From CAMLJR01 sp964500675 (GTDB lineage Bacteria > Pseudomonadota > Gammaproteobacteria > Pseudomonadales > CAMLJR01): a stretch of 64,000 bases of DNA. Below the pieces are notes generated by a model. That model made no database searches. It was not told the DNA's origin and saw only the letters and a list, made by a program, of their open reading frames with translations. The translations under genes were made by a program, and so were the position numbers. Position 1 is the stretch's first letter. Every line of letters starts with the position of its first letter. Positions 17,944 to 27,283 of the stretch are shown here, one piece after another. Location of the stretch: the NCBI GenBank assembly GCA_964500675.1, contig CAZCNY010000005.1, positions 186,001 through 250,000 on the forward strand. The letters run 5' to 3'.

Positions 17944-19311
17944 ATGAGCAAATCGAAACCCGAACAAACTCTTCTGATCGTCGAAGACGACACCGGTCTC
18001 AGCAGTCAATTGCGCTGGCACTTCGATCAATACAACGTCGTCATCGCGCAGGATCGACCCAGCGCGATCGCTGCCGTGCGTCAATACGAGCCTGCGGTCG
18101 TGTTGCAGGATCTCGGTCTGCCGCCCGACGAAGAAGGTGTCGAAGAGGGTTTCAAATCGGTGCAGGAAATCATGCGCCTGGCGCCATCGACAAAAATTAT
18201 TGTCATCACCGGCAACCACGACTACGAAAATGCGGTGCGCGCCGTTGCGTTGGGCGCTTACGATTTTTACCAAAAGCCGATCAACGCCGACACACTGAAT
18301 CTCATCGTCGAGCGCGCCTATCACATCTACGAACTCGAAAAACAAAATCTGCGCTTGCGCGAACAACGCGTTTCACCGCTGTCGGGTGTCATCGCGAGCG
18401 ACCCGCAAATGCTGCGCGTCTGCCGTACCATCGAAAAAGTTGCACCGACCAATGTCACCTGCACCTTGCTCGGCGAAAGCGGCACGGGCAAAGAAGTATT
18501 CGCGCGCGCCGTTCACAGCTTGAGTCCGCGCAGCGATAAACGCTTCGTCGCTATCAACTGCGCGGCCGTGCCCGAAAACCTCATGGAAAGTGAATTATTC
18601 GGCTACGAAAAAGGCGCCTTCACCGGCGCCGCAAAACGCACGTTGGGGAAAGTCGAGCTCGCGCACGATGGCACGCTTTTTCTCGACGAAATCGGCGATA
18701 TGCCGCTGCCGCTACAGGCCAAGCTATTGCGCTTCTTGCAGGAGCGCGTGATCGAACGCATCGGTGGCCGCGAGGAAATTGCGGTCGATGTGCGCGTCGT
18801 ATGCGCGACGAATAAAAATCTCGAAGCGATGGTCGCGAATAATACCTTTCGCGAGGATTTGTACTATCGCATCTGCGAAATGGTCGTCGAAATTCCACCG
18901 CTGCGCGAACGTCAAGGCGATAAAATTCTGCTCGCCCGCCATTTTCTGGAAAAATTCGCAGCGCAACAACAGCGCAAGATCAGTGGTTTTTCCGCCGAAG
19001 CAACCGAAGCGATCGAAGGCTATCAATGGCCCGGCAATATTCGCGAAATGGAAAACAAAATTAAACGCGCCGTCATCATGTGCGAGGGAAAATACGTCAC
19101 GCCGATGGATCTCGCGCTCACCGCGCCCAATGAGTTATCGATCAACCTGCGTTATGTGCGACAAGAAGCCGAACGTATTGCGATCAAGCAGGCACTGTCG
19201 ATGACCGAAGGCAATTATTCGGCAGCGGCAAAACTGTTGGGGATTACGCGGCCGACGCTGTACGATCTCGTTAAAAAATACGACATCAATATTCCGGGAA
19301 GCGCCGAGTAA
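17944..19311 (+). CDS. prsR: PEP-CTERM-box sigma-54-dependent response regulator PrsR
   Basis: Three domains: receiver (about 8-130; phosphoacceptor Asp55 in VVLQDLGLPP), AAA+ sigma-54 activation domain (about 150-385; Walker A GESGTGKE, and the ELFGYEKGAFTGA loop that contacts sigma-54), and a Fis-type helix-turn-helix (NYSAAAKLLGITRPTLYDLV) at the C-terminus. It lies 95 bp after prsK, its presumed kinase. In characterised XrtA systems PrsR with RpoN drives PEP-CTERM genes. A matching promoter is present upstream of the PEP-CTERM gene at 29331-29996. Confidence 0.93.
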   Translation: MSKSKPEQTLLIVEDDTGLSSQLRWHFDQYNVVIAQDRPSAIAAVRQYEPAVVLQDLGLPPDEEGVEEGFKSVQEIMRLAPSTKIIVITGNHDYENAVRAVALGAYDFYQKPINADTLNLIVERAYHIYELEKQNLRLREQRVSPLSGVIASDPQMLRVCRTIEKVAPTNVTCTLLGESGTGKEVFARAVHSLSPRSDKRFVAINCAAVPENLMESELFGYEKGAFTGAAKRTLGKVELAHDGTLFLDEIGDMPLPLQAKLLRFLQERVIERIGGREEIAVDVRVVCATNKNLEAMVANNTFREDLYYRICEMVVEIPPLRERQGDKILLARHFLEKFAAQQQRKISGFSAEATEAIEGYQWPGNIREMENKIKRAVIMCEGKYVTPMDLALTAPNELSINLRYVRQEAERIAIKQALSMTEGNYSAAAKLLGITRPTLYDLVKKYDINIPGSAE

Positions 19312-19350
19312 CCGCCGCATCTACTCGACATCCGACAAAGGAAGCGGTTC

Positions 19351-21954
19351 TTGAAACGCAGACTGATCCAACTCTCATCATTGTTCGTCGCCGTTGCGCT
19401 CGCGGGCAGCGGCTGCCATCGCAACACCGACGACGAGAAGCCCGAACAAAAAGCGGCGCGTTATATCGAACGCGCCGAAAGCTACCGGCAGCAGGGGCAA
19501 TATCGCGCCGCCATTATCGAAGCGCACAACGCCATCGATGCCGCGCCGCACGATAGTCGCGGCCCCGTCGAATTGGCCACCCTGCTCAACGAACTCAATC
19601 AGAGCAAACAGGCGCTGCGCGTACTTGAACCCTTAACCGATCGCGACGATCGGGCCGTCGTCATCGCACACGCCGATGCGTTATTGGCGCAGGGCAAATT
19701 TCGTTCGGCATTCGAATATTTGCAAGCGCACCGCAGCAACGATACGGAAATTCAACTGCGCGTCGCCCAAGCTCAAGCGGGACTGGGTCAGACAACGGAA
19801 GCGGAGGCTGTATTCACCGCGCTCGAAAATTCGGCGCAGGCAGTAACCGCCAAGTTGCAATTGGCTCGTTTGAATTTGCAACAAGGCAATAGCGCAGCGA
19901 CGAGTGCGATACTCAAACAAATCCTGCAAAAAGATCCCAATCAAGTCGATGCTTTAATGCTCAGCGCAAAACAGGCGGAGATGCGCGACGATTTGGAAAC
20001 AGCCGAAGCCCTGCTGAGCCGCGCACTGTTAAACCTGCCGCAAACCGATGTCATCACGCCGCGAAAAGCAGCCGTGTTGCAGCAGCTGATGCCGATTCTG
20101 ACCAAGCTCGGCCGCAGCAGCGAATCGCTGGTTTACGCCAAGGTGCTCGCCGACGCCGACCCGCAGGGCGCCATGCTGCAAGATAAATTCAAACAAGGTG
20201 TGGAGGCGTTCAAAGCCGGTAAGCTCGACGCTGCGGAGGGTTTACTTCACGAAGTCTACGAGCAGACTCACGACGATTACGCCGGTATTTTGCTCGGCAT
20301 GATCAAATACAGCAAAAAAGATTACAGCGCTGCCGCGACCTATCTCGGCGAAAATGCCGATCCCGAAATCGCCCCCGATGCCGCGCTGAAAGCGCTAGCC
20401 AACGCGGAGATGCGCTTGGGGCAGCCCGGCAAATTACTCGAATTGATCGGCCCCGACGAGCGTGCGCACATCAAAGATCCCGAACTCAAAGCGCTGGTCG
20501 GTATCGCGCTCGTGCAGTCGGGCCGCGCTGCGAGCGGCGAAACAATGCTGCTCGATGCGCTGCGCGACAGTCCCACCAATGCAGCGGTGCGCGCAACATT
20601 GGCGCGGCATTATCTGATCGACAGCCAACCCGCCAAGGCGATCGCGACCTTAGAGGAAGGTCTCGCGCAAAAAGCGGATAGCGGCCTGCAGCGTCTGTTG
20701 ATCGGCGCCTATCTCGCGGCGGGAAAAACTGACGCAGCGCTGCAAACGGCGCGCGCGTTGGCGGCAACCACGCCCGAACAGGCGGTGAATTACTACGTGC
20801 TCGGACACACCGCGCTGGACGCGCAGCAATATGCGATGAGCGAGGACGCGCTGCACAAAGCGCTGACATTGCAATCCGACTTCGCGCCCGCGCTGCTCGA
20901 CAGCGCGCGCCTGCAATTAATTCGCAAGCAACCGCAAGCGGCGGCGGCCATCTACGAACACTTAATTGCAATCGACGGCAGCAATGTCAACGCGATCAAA
21001 GGCTTCATTACCGCGCAGGAAATGCTGGGCGCAACGGCCGTCAATAACGATATCGAAAACCAAGTGCTGCATCGCACTAACTCCGACACCGCGCGCGCCG
21101 TCGTCGCCGAATATTATCTGCGCAACCAGCGCCACGCCGACGCCAATCGACTGCTATCCACGCTCGCGGTAACGCCGGGGGCTAACTACCCCGCCTTCGT
21201 CAAGCAACTCTACGCGCTGGCGGAAGCAAGCGATTTGCTGCGCGCGAAGGAATTCATTCGCGCCAATCAGATCGCGCTCGACGGGCTGCGTTTGAATCCG
21301 CGCAACGCCGACCTGCTCGCGCTGCTCGCGCGCATTGCGCTGGAATCGGGCTCAACCAAAGAAGCCGCAAAAATTATCGAACAGTTCGCGCAAGTCGAAC
21401 CCAACTCACCGGCGTTGATCGATCTGCGCGCGTCGCTCGCGCTCGCGACAGGTAATGCGCAAAGCGCAATTCAGCAATTGCACACGTTATGGAATACCAG
21501 CAAAACCGATCAAACCGCTAACAGACTGTATCAGGCGCTGGCGCAAACCGACGCCGCCGCGGCGACGCAATTTCTCGGCGAGTGGCAGGCGGCATTGCCG
21601 AACAGCGACAGCCCGCTGCTGTTGCGCGCCGTGCAATACCAACGCGACGGCGATACACAGCAAGCGCAAAAATATTACGAGGCCGCGCTGAGCCATAACG
21701 GCAACAATGCCTGGACGCTCAATAATCTCGCGCTGCTTTATTTCGCGAAGGGCGACAAGCGCGCGCTGACGTTGGCGCAGACGGCTTACACACTGCAGCC
21801 AAAAAATCCCGCTGTACTCGATACGTATGGCTGGATCTTGGCGGGCATGAAAGAGCCTCAAAAAGGCATTGCGCTACTGCGACAAGCCGCTGCGCTCGAT
21901 CCAAATTCCGCGGAGATTGCAGAACACCTCAAGCGCGCGCAAACGCGGCAATGA
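19351..21954 (+). CDS. prsT: PEP-CTERM system TPR-repeat lipoprotein PrsT
   Basis: A lipoprotein (lipobox AGSGC near residue 22) followed by almost 840 residues of TPR-like helical repeats. The repeat register shows in segments such as RAESYRQQGQYRAAIIEAHN at the start and WTLNNLALLYFAKGDKRALT at the end. Size and position directly after prsK-prsR match PrsT. TPR lipoproteins of this sort scaffold exopolysaccharide machinery. The start is TTG at 19351, backed by AAGGAAG six bases upstream. Confidence 0.9.
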   Translation: MKRRLIQLSSLFVAVALAGSGCHRNTDDEKPEQKAARYIERAESYRQQGQYRAAIIEAHNAIDAAPHDSRGPVELATLLNELNQSKQALRVLEPLTDRDDRAVVIAHADALLAQGKFRSAFEYLQAHRSNDTEIQLRVAQAQAGLGQTTEAEAVFTALENSAQAVTAKLQLARLNLQQGNSAATSAILKQILQKDPNQVDALMLSAKQAEMRDDLETAEALLSRALLNLPQTDVITPRKAAVLQQLMPILTKLGRSSESLVYAKVLADADPQGAMLQDKFKQGVEAFKAGKLDAAEGLLHEVYEQTHDDYAGILLGMIKYSKKDYSAAATYLGENADPEIAPDAALKALANAEMRLGQPGKLLELIGPDERAHIKDPELKALVGIALVQSGRAASGETMLLDALRDSPTNAAVRATLARHYLIDSQPAKAIATLEEGLAQKADSGLQRLLIGAYLAAGKTDAALQTARALAATTPEQAVNYYVLGHTALDAQQYAMSEDALHKALTLQSDFAPALLDSARLQLIRKQPQAAAAIYEHLIAIDGSNVNAIKGFITAQEMLGATAVNNDIENQVLHRTNSDTARAVVAEYYLRNQRHADANRLLSTLAVTPGANYPAFVKQLYALAEASDLLRAKEFIRANQIALDGLRLNPRNADLLALLARIALESGSTKEAAKIIEQFAQVEPNSPALIDLRASLALATGNAQSAIQQLHTLWNTSKTDQTANRLYQALAQTDAAAATQFLGEWQAALPNSDSPLLLRAVQYQRDGDTQQAQKYYEAALSHNGNNAWTLNNLALLYFAKGDKRALTLAQTAYTLQPKNPAVLDTYGWILAGMKEPQKGIALLRQAAALDPNSAEIAEHLKRAQTRQ

Positions 21955-21968
21955 ATCACGGCGTCGAA

Positions 21969-21984
21969 TGGCTGTCTCAGTGCA
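21969..21984 (+). promoter_or_regulatory. Candidate sigma-54 promoter upstream of the SGNH-like lipoprotein gene
   Basis: TGGCTGT-CTCA-GTGCA gives GG and GC doublets exactly 10 bp apart, with TGGC at -24 and TGCA at -12. It lies just after the prsT stop and about 75 bp before the ATG at 22058. A small CTTGC/GCAAG hairpin follows. Moderate match, found by eye. Confidence 0.33.
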
Positions 21985-22057
21985 GCGACGTTGCAATGAA
22001 CGACCGCTTGCCTGAGCAAGTATTCCAATTTGAACTTTGTCCCCTGGAGACGCGAGC

Positions 22058-22909
22058 ATGTTATCTCGGACATTTCCCCAACTTGTGCTGGCAGTCATGC
22101 TGCTAGCGGGTTGCAGCGGCAAGCCCGCCGGCACCGCAATCGACTACGGAACGATTACATACGACAAACCTACGCCGGCCGAATGGGCGCAATTCAAGCG
22201 CTTGCATATTGTATTCGGCCATCAGTCGGTAGGCGCGAATCTGATCAAAGGCTTGCGCGCGCTGGCGCAAGAACAGAATGTCGATCTACCCATTGCAGAC
22301 AGCCCACTCACCGGCCGCGATGTCGTCATTCGGCAATTCAAAATTGGCGAAAACGGCAAGCCGGCGACCAAGCTCGCCGCATTTCGCAACGCCCTACAAC
22401 AAGGCGCGGGCGCCTATGCGAATGTCGCTGAGATGAAATTTTGCTTTCTCGATTTTTCTTCGCCCACTATGGATCCCAAAGCGCTGGCAGCAACCTACAT
22501 CGAACAAACCGATGAGCTCGCGAAGCAATACCCAAACGTCGTTTTCATCGCGACGACCAGCCCGCTGACCACTATTCAAACCGGCCTCAAAGCCTGGATC
22601 AAAAAATTGCTGGGACGGCAACCGGCCGGCTATATGGAAAATCTGCGCCGCTCCGAATTCAATCAAGCCTTGCGCTCGCACTACGGCAACAGTGAAACCT
22701 TATTCGATCTTGCCGCGGTTGAATCGCTGCATGGCAAATCCTCGTTTGTCGTCGATAATAAAACCGTGGAGGCATTGACACCGGCCATCTCCAGCGACGG
22801 CGGCCATTTAAACGAACTCGGCCAGCATCTGCTCGCGGCAGCCTGGATTCACCATCTTTCCCACCTTAAACTGCGCACCGATGACAATATTCCAACAACT
22901 CAGCCGTGA
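22058..22909 (+). CDS. SGNH-hydrolase-like lipoprotein
   Basis: A lipoprotein (lipobox LAGCSG) of about 283 aa. The segment LHIVFGHQSVGANLIKGL could supply the first catalytic block, and the C-terminal SDGGHLNELGQ resembles the DxxH block V of SGNH/GDSL esterases. The nucleophile is not the canonical GDS serine, so this is a divergent member; deacetylase or acyl-transfer activity on a polysaccharide is a reasonable guess from context. The ATG at 22058 has GGAG nine bases upstream. It overlaps the next acyltransferase gene by 29 bp, indicating an operon of O-acyl-related functions. Confidence 0.65.
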   Translation: MLSRTFPQLVLAVMLLAGCSGKPAGTAIDYGTITYDKPTPAEWAQFKRLHIVFGHQSVGANLIKGLRALAQEQNVDLPIADSPLTGRDVVIRQFKIGENGKPATKLAAFRNALQQGAGAYANVAEMKFCFLDFSSPTMDPKALAATYIEQTDELAKQYPNVVFIATTSPLTTIQTGLKAWIKKLLGRQPAGYMENLRRSEFNQALRSHYGNSETLFDLAAVESLHGKSSFVVDNKTVEALTPAISSDGGHLNELGQHLLAAAWIHHLSHLKLRTDDNIPTTQP

Positions 22910-23534
22910 TATTCGCTTTCACCAGCAATTAAAGTGCGGCGAATTATTTAAGCGCGGCGGACTATTTAAACGGCGCGAACGATGCGATTCCTGTTTAAAT
23001 CGCATGAAAATTTTTGCCGGCTCGCGCGGCTTGTGGTTTGCGCTGTTTTATCGAATTATTTATTTCAGCACGAATCACAAAAATTTGCGCAGCGTAAAAT
23101 GGTGGCTAGCGCGAATTCTGGAAATTCCCGCTAATTATTTGAGTACGGTCGTGTGCAAATGCGGTGTGCTCGGCGATTGCGACATCGACGCCGGCGTCTA
23201 CTTGCCCGATGCGGGCTATCTCACCTGCGGTGCGCTCGCCATCGGCAGCGGCTCGATCATTCACGATCACGTGACCTTCGGACTTGCGGTGGCCAACAAA
23301 AAGCCGGGGCGGCCGCGCGTCGGAAAAAATGTCTGGGTCGGCCCGAATTGCATTATCGCTGGCGGTCTCGACATCGGCGATGGCGCCACGGTACTGCCGG
23401 GCACCTATTTAACTTACAGCATCCCAGCGGGCACTGTGGTGCGCGGCAATCCGGCGCGCGTCGTGCGCGAAAACTTCGACAACAGCGAAATCCGTCGCAG
23501 CCTCGCTATCGTTGAGGATATCGCCACCGCATGA
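22881..23534 (+). CDS. Left-handed beta-helix acyltransferase (serine acetyltransferase-like)
   Basis: The C-terminal half shows hexapeptide repeats (IGSGSIIHDHVTFG, VGKNVWVGPNCIIAGGLDIG, AGTVVRGNPARVV), placing it in the LbH acetyltransferase superfamily, similar in layout to CysE-type enzymes. Likely an O- or N-acetyltransferase acting on a sugar or lipid-linked glycan, judged from context rather than cysteine synthesis. The N-terminus has a doubled GELFKR/GGLFKR peptide from an 18-bp duplication. It overlaps both neighbours (29 bp with the lipoprotein, 4 bp ATGA with the next gene), so translation is coupled. Confidence 0.82.
   Translation: MTIFQQLSRDIRFHQQLKCGELFKRGGLFKRRERCDSCLNRMKIFAGSRGLWFALFYRIIYFSTNHKNLRSVKWWLARILEIPANYLSTVVCKCGVLGDCDIDAGVYLPDAGYLTCGALAIGSGSIIHDHVTFGLAVANKKPGRPRVGKNVWVGPNCIIAGGLDIGDGATVLPGTYLTYSIPAGTVVRGNPARVVRENFDNSEIRRSLAIVEDIATA
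22934..22969. repeat. 18-bp in-frame tandem duplication at an acyltransferase N-terminus
   Basis: Units 22934-22951 and 22952-22969 differ by a few bases and encode near-identical hexapeptides. Being in frame, the duplication preserves the gene. Confidence 0.65.
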
Positions 23535-24091
23535 AATCCGCATTCTTCGCCGATTGCCAACGCCGCAACGGCAATATCCGGCCGACCGTATGGCAAGCAT
23601 TGCACTGCACTTTTAACGATCACGGCTTACAGGCTTTGCTAGCCTATCGTCTCGGCCGCCACCTACTCGAACTCAAAAAACAAAAACGCGGTCATTTATC
23701 GCGGCTGCTCGGATGGCCAATCTATTTTCTGATTCGCGGTTACGCGCGCGCGGCATTGGATATTCGATTGGAACTTTCCGCGGATATCGGGCCCGGCTTA
23801 TATATCGGCCATTTCGGCAATGTGTTAGTGGAGCGTTGCACATTGGGCGAGCACTGCTCCATCGCGCAATCGACGCATTTATGCGCCGATGAAAGCGGCA
23901 ATGGACCCATCGTCGGCAATCGTGTCTGGATCGGCGCGCACGCACAAATCGTCGGCCCTTATCAGATAGGCGACGGCGCCACGATCAGCGCTGGCGCAAA
24001 ACTCAAACGCGACATTCCTGCACGAGCATTATGTATGGGCAACCCTGCGCGGGTGGTGATGATGGACTACGACAACAGCGAGATTTTATAA
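23531..24091 (+). CDS. Serine acetyltransferase-like hexapeptide acyltransferase
   Basis: A 186-residue LbH protein: a helical N-terminal part (QALLAYRLGRHLLELKKQ) and a hexapeptide-repeat C-terminal part (IGPGLYIGHFGNVLVERC, IVGNRVWIGAHAQIVG, IGDGATISAGAKLKRDI, ending in MGNPARVV). The arrangement resembles the serine acetyltransferase-like enzymes common in exopolysaccharide loci. The ATG overlaps the previous stop as ATGA. It is convergent with the third acyltransferase gene, only 4 bp away. Confidence 0.83.
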   Translation: MKSAFFADCQRRNGNIRPTVWQALHCTFNDHGLQALLAYRLGRHLLELKKQKRGHLSRLLGWPIYFLIRGYARAALDIRLELSADIGPGLYIGHFGNVLVERCTLGEHCSIAQSTHLCADESGNGPIVGNRVWIGAHAQIVGPYQIGDGATISAGAKLKRDIPARALCMGNPARVVMMDYDNSEIL

Positions 24092-24095
24092 GCGC

Positions 24096-24641
24096 TTAAA
24101 TCAAATAGCCTCTGCCCGTCGACATACGCGCGTTCATCTCTTGTTTCATTTGCGTCGTCGGCTTGTTGCGCGAAGCATATTCCTCGCCGAAGAGCGGCAC
24201 AGCATTCATCTCGTCGCGGCGGCGCGACAGAAAACTCTCGAGGCTTTCGACGATTTGAGCCGGATTGCCGACGGCAACAACACCTGACGGCAGATCTTTT
24301 GAAACGACGCTGCCAGCACCGACGATAACATCATCGCCGATCGTCACACCCGGTAAAATAATGCTCGACGCGCCGATGAAAACGCGATTGCCGATTTTAA
24401 CTTTGCCGATCTTGGTGTAACCGAGATGACGCTTGGTGCTCGCATCGTGCGCAAGGATGTGTACCCGCGGCGCCAGTGTGACATCGTCACCGATCTCGAT
24501 ATGCCAGCAGTGGCTGGCATCGATGATGACTTCGTCCTGCGCGTAAAAATTTTTGCCGACGATTAGCCCGCGCTTTATCAAGCACGCAATGGGATCACGC
24601 CAAAACAGCGCGTAGTAAATTTTGCGCAACAATGCATGCAC
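24096..24641 (-). CDS. Hexapeptide-repeat acyltransferase (maltose acetyltransferase-like)
   Basis: A 181-residue LbH acyltransferase on the opposite strand from the previous two. Motifs: IGDDVTLAPRVHILAHDAST, IGNRVFIGASSIILPGVTIG, DDVIVGAGSVVSKDLPSG, VAVGNPAQIV, typical of the Wbb/NodL-type family. It probably O-acetylates a sugar of the exopolysaccharide. The start is GTG at 24641. A perfect 12-bp palindrome lies 14 bp upstream, and other inverted repeats fill the upstream gap. Confidence 0.85.
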   Translation of the reverse strand: MHALLRKIYYALFWRDPIACLIKRGLIVGKNFYAQDEVIIDASHCWHIEIGDDVTLAPRVHILAHDASTKRHLGYTKIGKVKIGNRVFIGASSIILPGVTIGDDVIVGAGSVVSKDLPSGVVAVGNPAQIVESLESFLSRRRDEMNAVPLFGEEYASRNKPTTQMKQEMNARMSTGRGYLI

Positions 24642-24883
24642 TCTGATTCACGACTCGTCTAGACGAAGATCGATACGACCTCGACAACACCAACGGAGCG
24701 ATAGCTGAACAACCGATAAAGTTAGACGTCTTGTCTGACAGCACCATGACAGCACAATTGTTCGACCGAGGATTGACTTGCTTTCACCGCCTGGTCGTCA
24801 TTTTTCGACGACGCGCGATTCTCAATGATGGTGGGCGCTTTACCAAGAACTAACGCATTGGATTAGCCGAATCGTGACCGAAT
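24642..24883. other. 242-bp intergenic region rich in inverted repeats
   Basis: No gene seen. It contains a perfect palindrome TCGTCTAGACGA (24655-24666), AGACGTCT (24724-24731) within a larger imperfect inverted repeat, an 11-bp-period direct repeat of TGACAGCAC (24736 and 24747), and GTCGTC/GACGAC flanking ATTTTTC (24794-24812). The last could end the minus-strand aminotransferase transcript, but no T-run follows. The first lies just upstream of the acyltransferase and could be an operator. Confidence 0.55.
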
Positions 24884-26038
24884 TCAAATTACGCGCAGCA
24901 ATTCACCGATGGCCTTTATATCAGCCGCGGTGACCTCCGCATGCACGGGCAGCGTTAATAACCGTTCGGCGAATTTTCTGGCACCCGTCAATGAACCACT
25001 CACCGACACCTGCGCGGCGACACCGTCGATGTCGGGCAGCGCTGCTTGATACAACGCGGTTGCGCCGAGACCCGCGCGCTGCAATCGCAATAGCAAACGG
25101 TCTCTGACATCGCGACTCTGCAACAGAATGGGATAGCGCAATAGACGTCCCCGACGCTCAGACGCGCGCGTCGGCAAGTCGATTACCGTTGCGGGCAATG
25201 CTGCGGCAATCGCCGCGACGCACGGCTGCTCTCTGCGCAAATGGATTTGGATATTCTTCGCAAGCCGCATCGATCGTCGCACGTCCATCGCGCGTATGGC
25301 AGACAACATTTTCAACTGCGTCACGCCTAATTTCAGAAACGGCAATTTGGAAACCGGACCGTACAGCGCAGGCGACAGCAACGCGTTGTAGATCAACGCT
25401 TTCACCATAAAAGAAGAGCCTGCTTCATCAGCTGCTTGCACCATATCTAAAACGTTAGGTATGGCGAGCACACTATCGATCAACAGCACTCCGCCGCCCA
25501 ATAAACTCACCGGCTTACCGCGCCCAAAACTCAGACAGGCCATATCACCCTGCAGCGGCTCACTTTGTCGCGACGCATTGGAAAACGGCTCTGGAAATCG
25601 CGGCTCTGGAAACCACTGCGCGTTGTCCTCAATCAGCAACGCCGATGGATATGACGAAATAATTTCCCGTATCTGCGCTAATCGCTCGCGCAGGCCGAGA
25701 AAATTAACCGCTACCACCGCGACTGTATCGGGTGAAAGCGCGCCGCGAAGAGTATCGAGGTCATAACCCGGGTCATCCGCACCGATATCCGCTAGCACCG
25801 GCCGCACACCGGCAAATATTGCGGCGGCAACCAGATCGGGACACGCATAGCCAGGCAATACCACCTGCGGCTGCGCGATGTGCGGTGAGCGGCGGCGTGC
25901 CGCGATCATTGCAAGCGCGAGCGCAGCCGTACCCGATTGCAACCACGTGGCGCGATAGCCGGAAAACTCCGGCAACTCAGCCGCATTGCCGCGCAAAAAA
26001 ATCGGATGACCGACTGGCGGCAGCGTGCGCCAACTCAT
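24884..26038 (-). CDS. DegT/DnrJ/EryC1-type sugar aminotransferase
   Basis: A PLP-dependent sugar aminotransferase-like protein. Visible: LQSGTAALALAMIAAR (the conserved SGT of the PLP-phosphate site), VVLPGYACPDLVAAAIFAG, the LIEDNAQ aspartate region, and SFGRGKPVSLLGGG containing the expected PLP lysine. It likely makes an amino sugar or acts on a glycan precursor. The start at 26038 is chosen because the ATG overlaps the stop of the upstream GT2 gene (ATGA); an ATG at 26056 would give a 22-bp overlap. Confidence 0.78.
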   Translation of the reverse strand: MSWRTLPPVGHPIFLRGNAAELPEFSGYRATWLQSGTAALALAMIAARRRSPHIAQPQVVLPGYACPDLVAAAIFAGVRPVLADIGADDPGYDLDTLRGALSPDTVAVVAVNFLGLRERLAQIREIISSYPSALLIEDNAQWFPEPRFPEPFSNASRQSEPLQGDMACLSFGRGKPVSLLGGGVLLIDSVLAIPNVLDMVQAADEAGSSFMVKALIYNALLSPALYGPVSKLPFLKLGVTQLKMLSAIRAMDVRRSMRLAKNIQIHLRREQPCVAAIAAALPATVIDLPTRASERRGRLLRYPILLQSRDVRDRLLLRLQRAGLGATALYQAALPDIDGVAAQVSVSGSLTGARKFAERLLTLPVHAEVTAADIKAIGELLRVI

Positions 26039-27165
26039 CGCGCCGAAGGCTGCCATGTTGTCATGCGTTTGCCGCGCAGATATTGCACGCAGGCATCGGC
26101 GATGGCGATATTCGACTGCACAAAAAAGTAAACGATGCGAACGCTACCGCGCTCTCGCAATGTCGAGTTGAGATGAGCCGCAACCGCCGTGCCGTAGAAC
26201 GCTATTTGCGCCAGTAATGCCAGCATGTAAATACTGCCGTGCGATGCGGTCGCAAATGTCATTAATAGCAAGCCCGCCAAAAACCACGGCACGCCCCAGC
26301 GCAGAATTTTGTGGCTCCACACCTGGACGGCAAACCATCGAAAGCGCGCAAAACTCAACACGTCGGTATGTCTCGCCACAGCGGTGATTCCGCGCAATAC
26401 CGTGCGCACTTTGCGCTGATATTCTTTGCGCGGGTCCGCGAGATCCTTGTAATAACCCAAGACATCCGGCGCAGTCACAGCGCGAAAATCCGCGCGCGCG
26501 CAATTGAGCGCGGTATTGAAATCGCTTGGGCAATGAATATCCCACTCCGCGCAGACGGCTTTGCGCGCGGCAAAAAACGAACCGCTGAGCCCGACCAATC
26601 CAGCGAGATCGGACTCCATGCGCCGCAGCCACATTTCGTAGCGAACGTACGCCCCCTCGCCCGCGATCGCACCGCCCTGACTGATGAAACGGTCCTCGCT
26701 GGAAACGGCACCGACTTTCGGATCGGCAAAATACGCCGCGAGTTTGCGCAGCGCATCGGCCGGAATTTGCGTCGCCACATCCGAAAATACCAATATTTCG
26801 CCACCCGCGCGCTCGATCGCGCAGCGCTGCGCATTTTCTTTACCCAAACGCCGATCCGCGCGCACCAATTTCACACCGCGATCGGCATACTCGCTGACGA
26901 TGCTCTCGGTGTCGTCGGTCGAGCAGTCAGAGGCGATGATAATTTCAAGCTGGGGATAGTTAATCGCAAGCGAATTCTCAATCTTGTCGCGGATGCGGGC
27001 TTGTTCGTTGTAAGCCGTCACGATCAAACTGAGGCTGGGCAACTCCGCAGTTGCTGTCTCCCTACTGCGCGGAGCGAGGCTTACCCGCACGGCAAGCACG
27101 AGCGGGTAGAGGAAATAACTGTAGAGCGAGAATAAAAGCAGAATCCAAAATAAAAATTGGTCCAT
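26035..27165 (-). CDS. Membrane-bound family 2 glycosyltransferase
   Basis: A processive-type GT2 with an N-terminal membrane segment (FLFWILLLFSLYSYFLYPLV), the nucleotide-binding strand VTAYNEQARI, EIIIASDCSTDDT, the catalytic-type aspartate in VFSDVATQIP, and two or three C-terminal transmembrane segments. The layout recalls cellulose-synthase-like enzymes that add sugars on the cytosolic face of the inner membrane. Base composition is like the flanking host genes. It is translationally coupled to the aminotransferase. Confidence 0.87.
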   Translation of the reverse strand: MDQFLFWILLLFSLYSYFLYPLVLAVRVSLAPRSRETATAELPSLSLIVTAYNEQARIRDKIENSLAINYPQLEIIIASDCSTDDTESIVSEYADRGVKLVRADRRLGKENAQRCAIERAGGEILVFSDVATQIPADALRKLAAYFADPKVGAVSSEDRFISQGGAIAGEGAYVRYEMWLRRMESDLAGLVGLSGSFFAARKAVCAEWDIHCPSDFNTALNCARADFRAVTAPDVLGYYKDLADPRKEYQRKVRTVLRGITAVARHTDVLSFARFRWFAVQVWSHKILRWGVPWFLAGLLLMTFATASHGSIYMLALLAQIAFYGTAVAAHLNSTLRERGSVRIVYFFVQSNIAIADACVQYLRGKRMTTWQPSAR

Positions 27166-27283
27166 GACGCCTCTTTACCGTCGAGTCCCGCTCGGTTTAT
27201 TACCCGAATCGGAGCGCATACTGTTAACATTGGGGACACATTTTAGTAATTTCACCATCACTTGTCGCCTGATCTAAAAATCC

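Noticed and set aside
26311..27135. A 274-codon plus-strand open frame over the GT2 gene
   Set aside because: Antisense to a recognisable membrane glycosyltransferase and lacking any motif or ribosome site.
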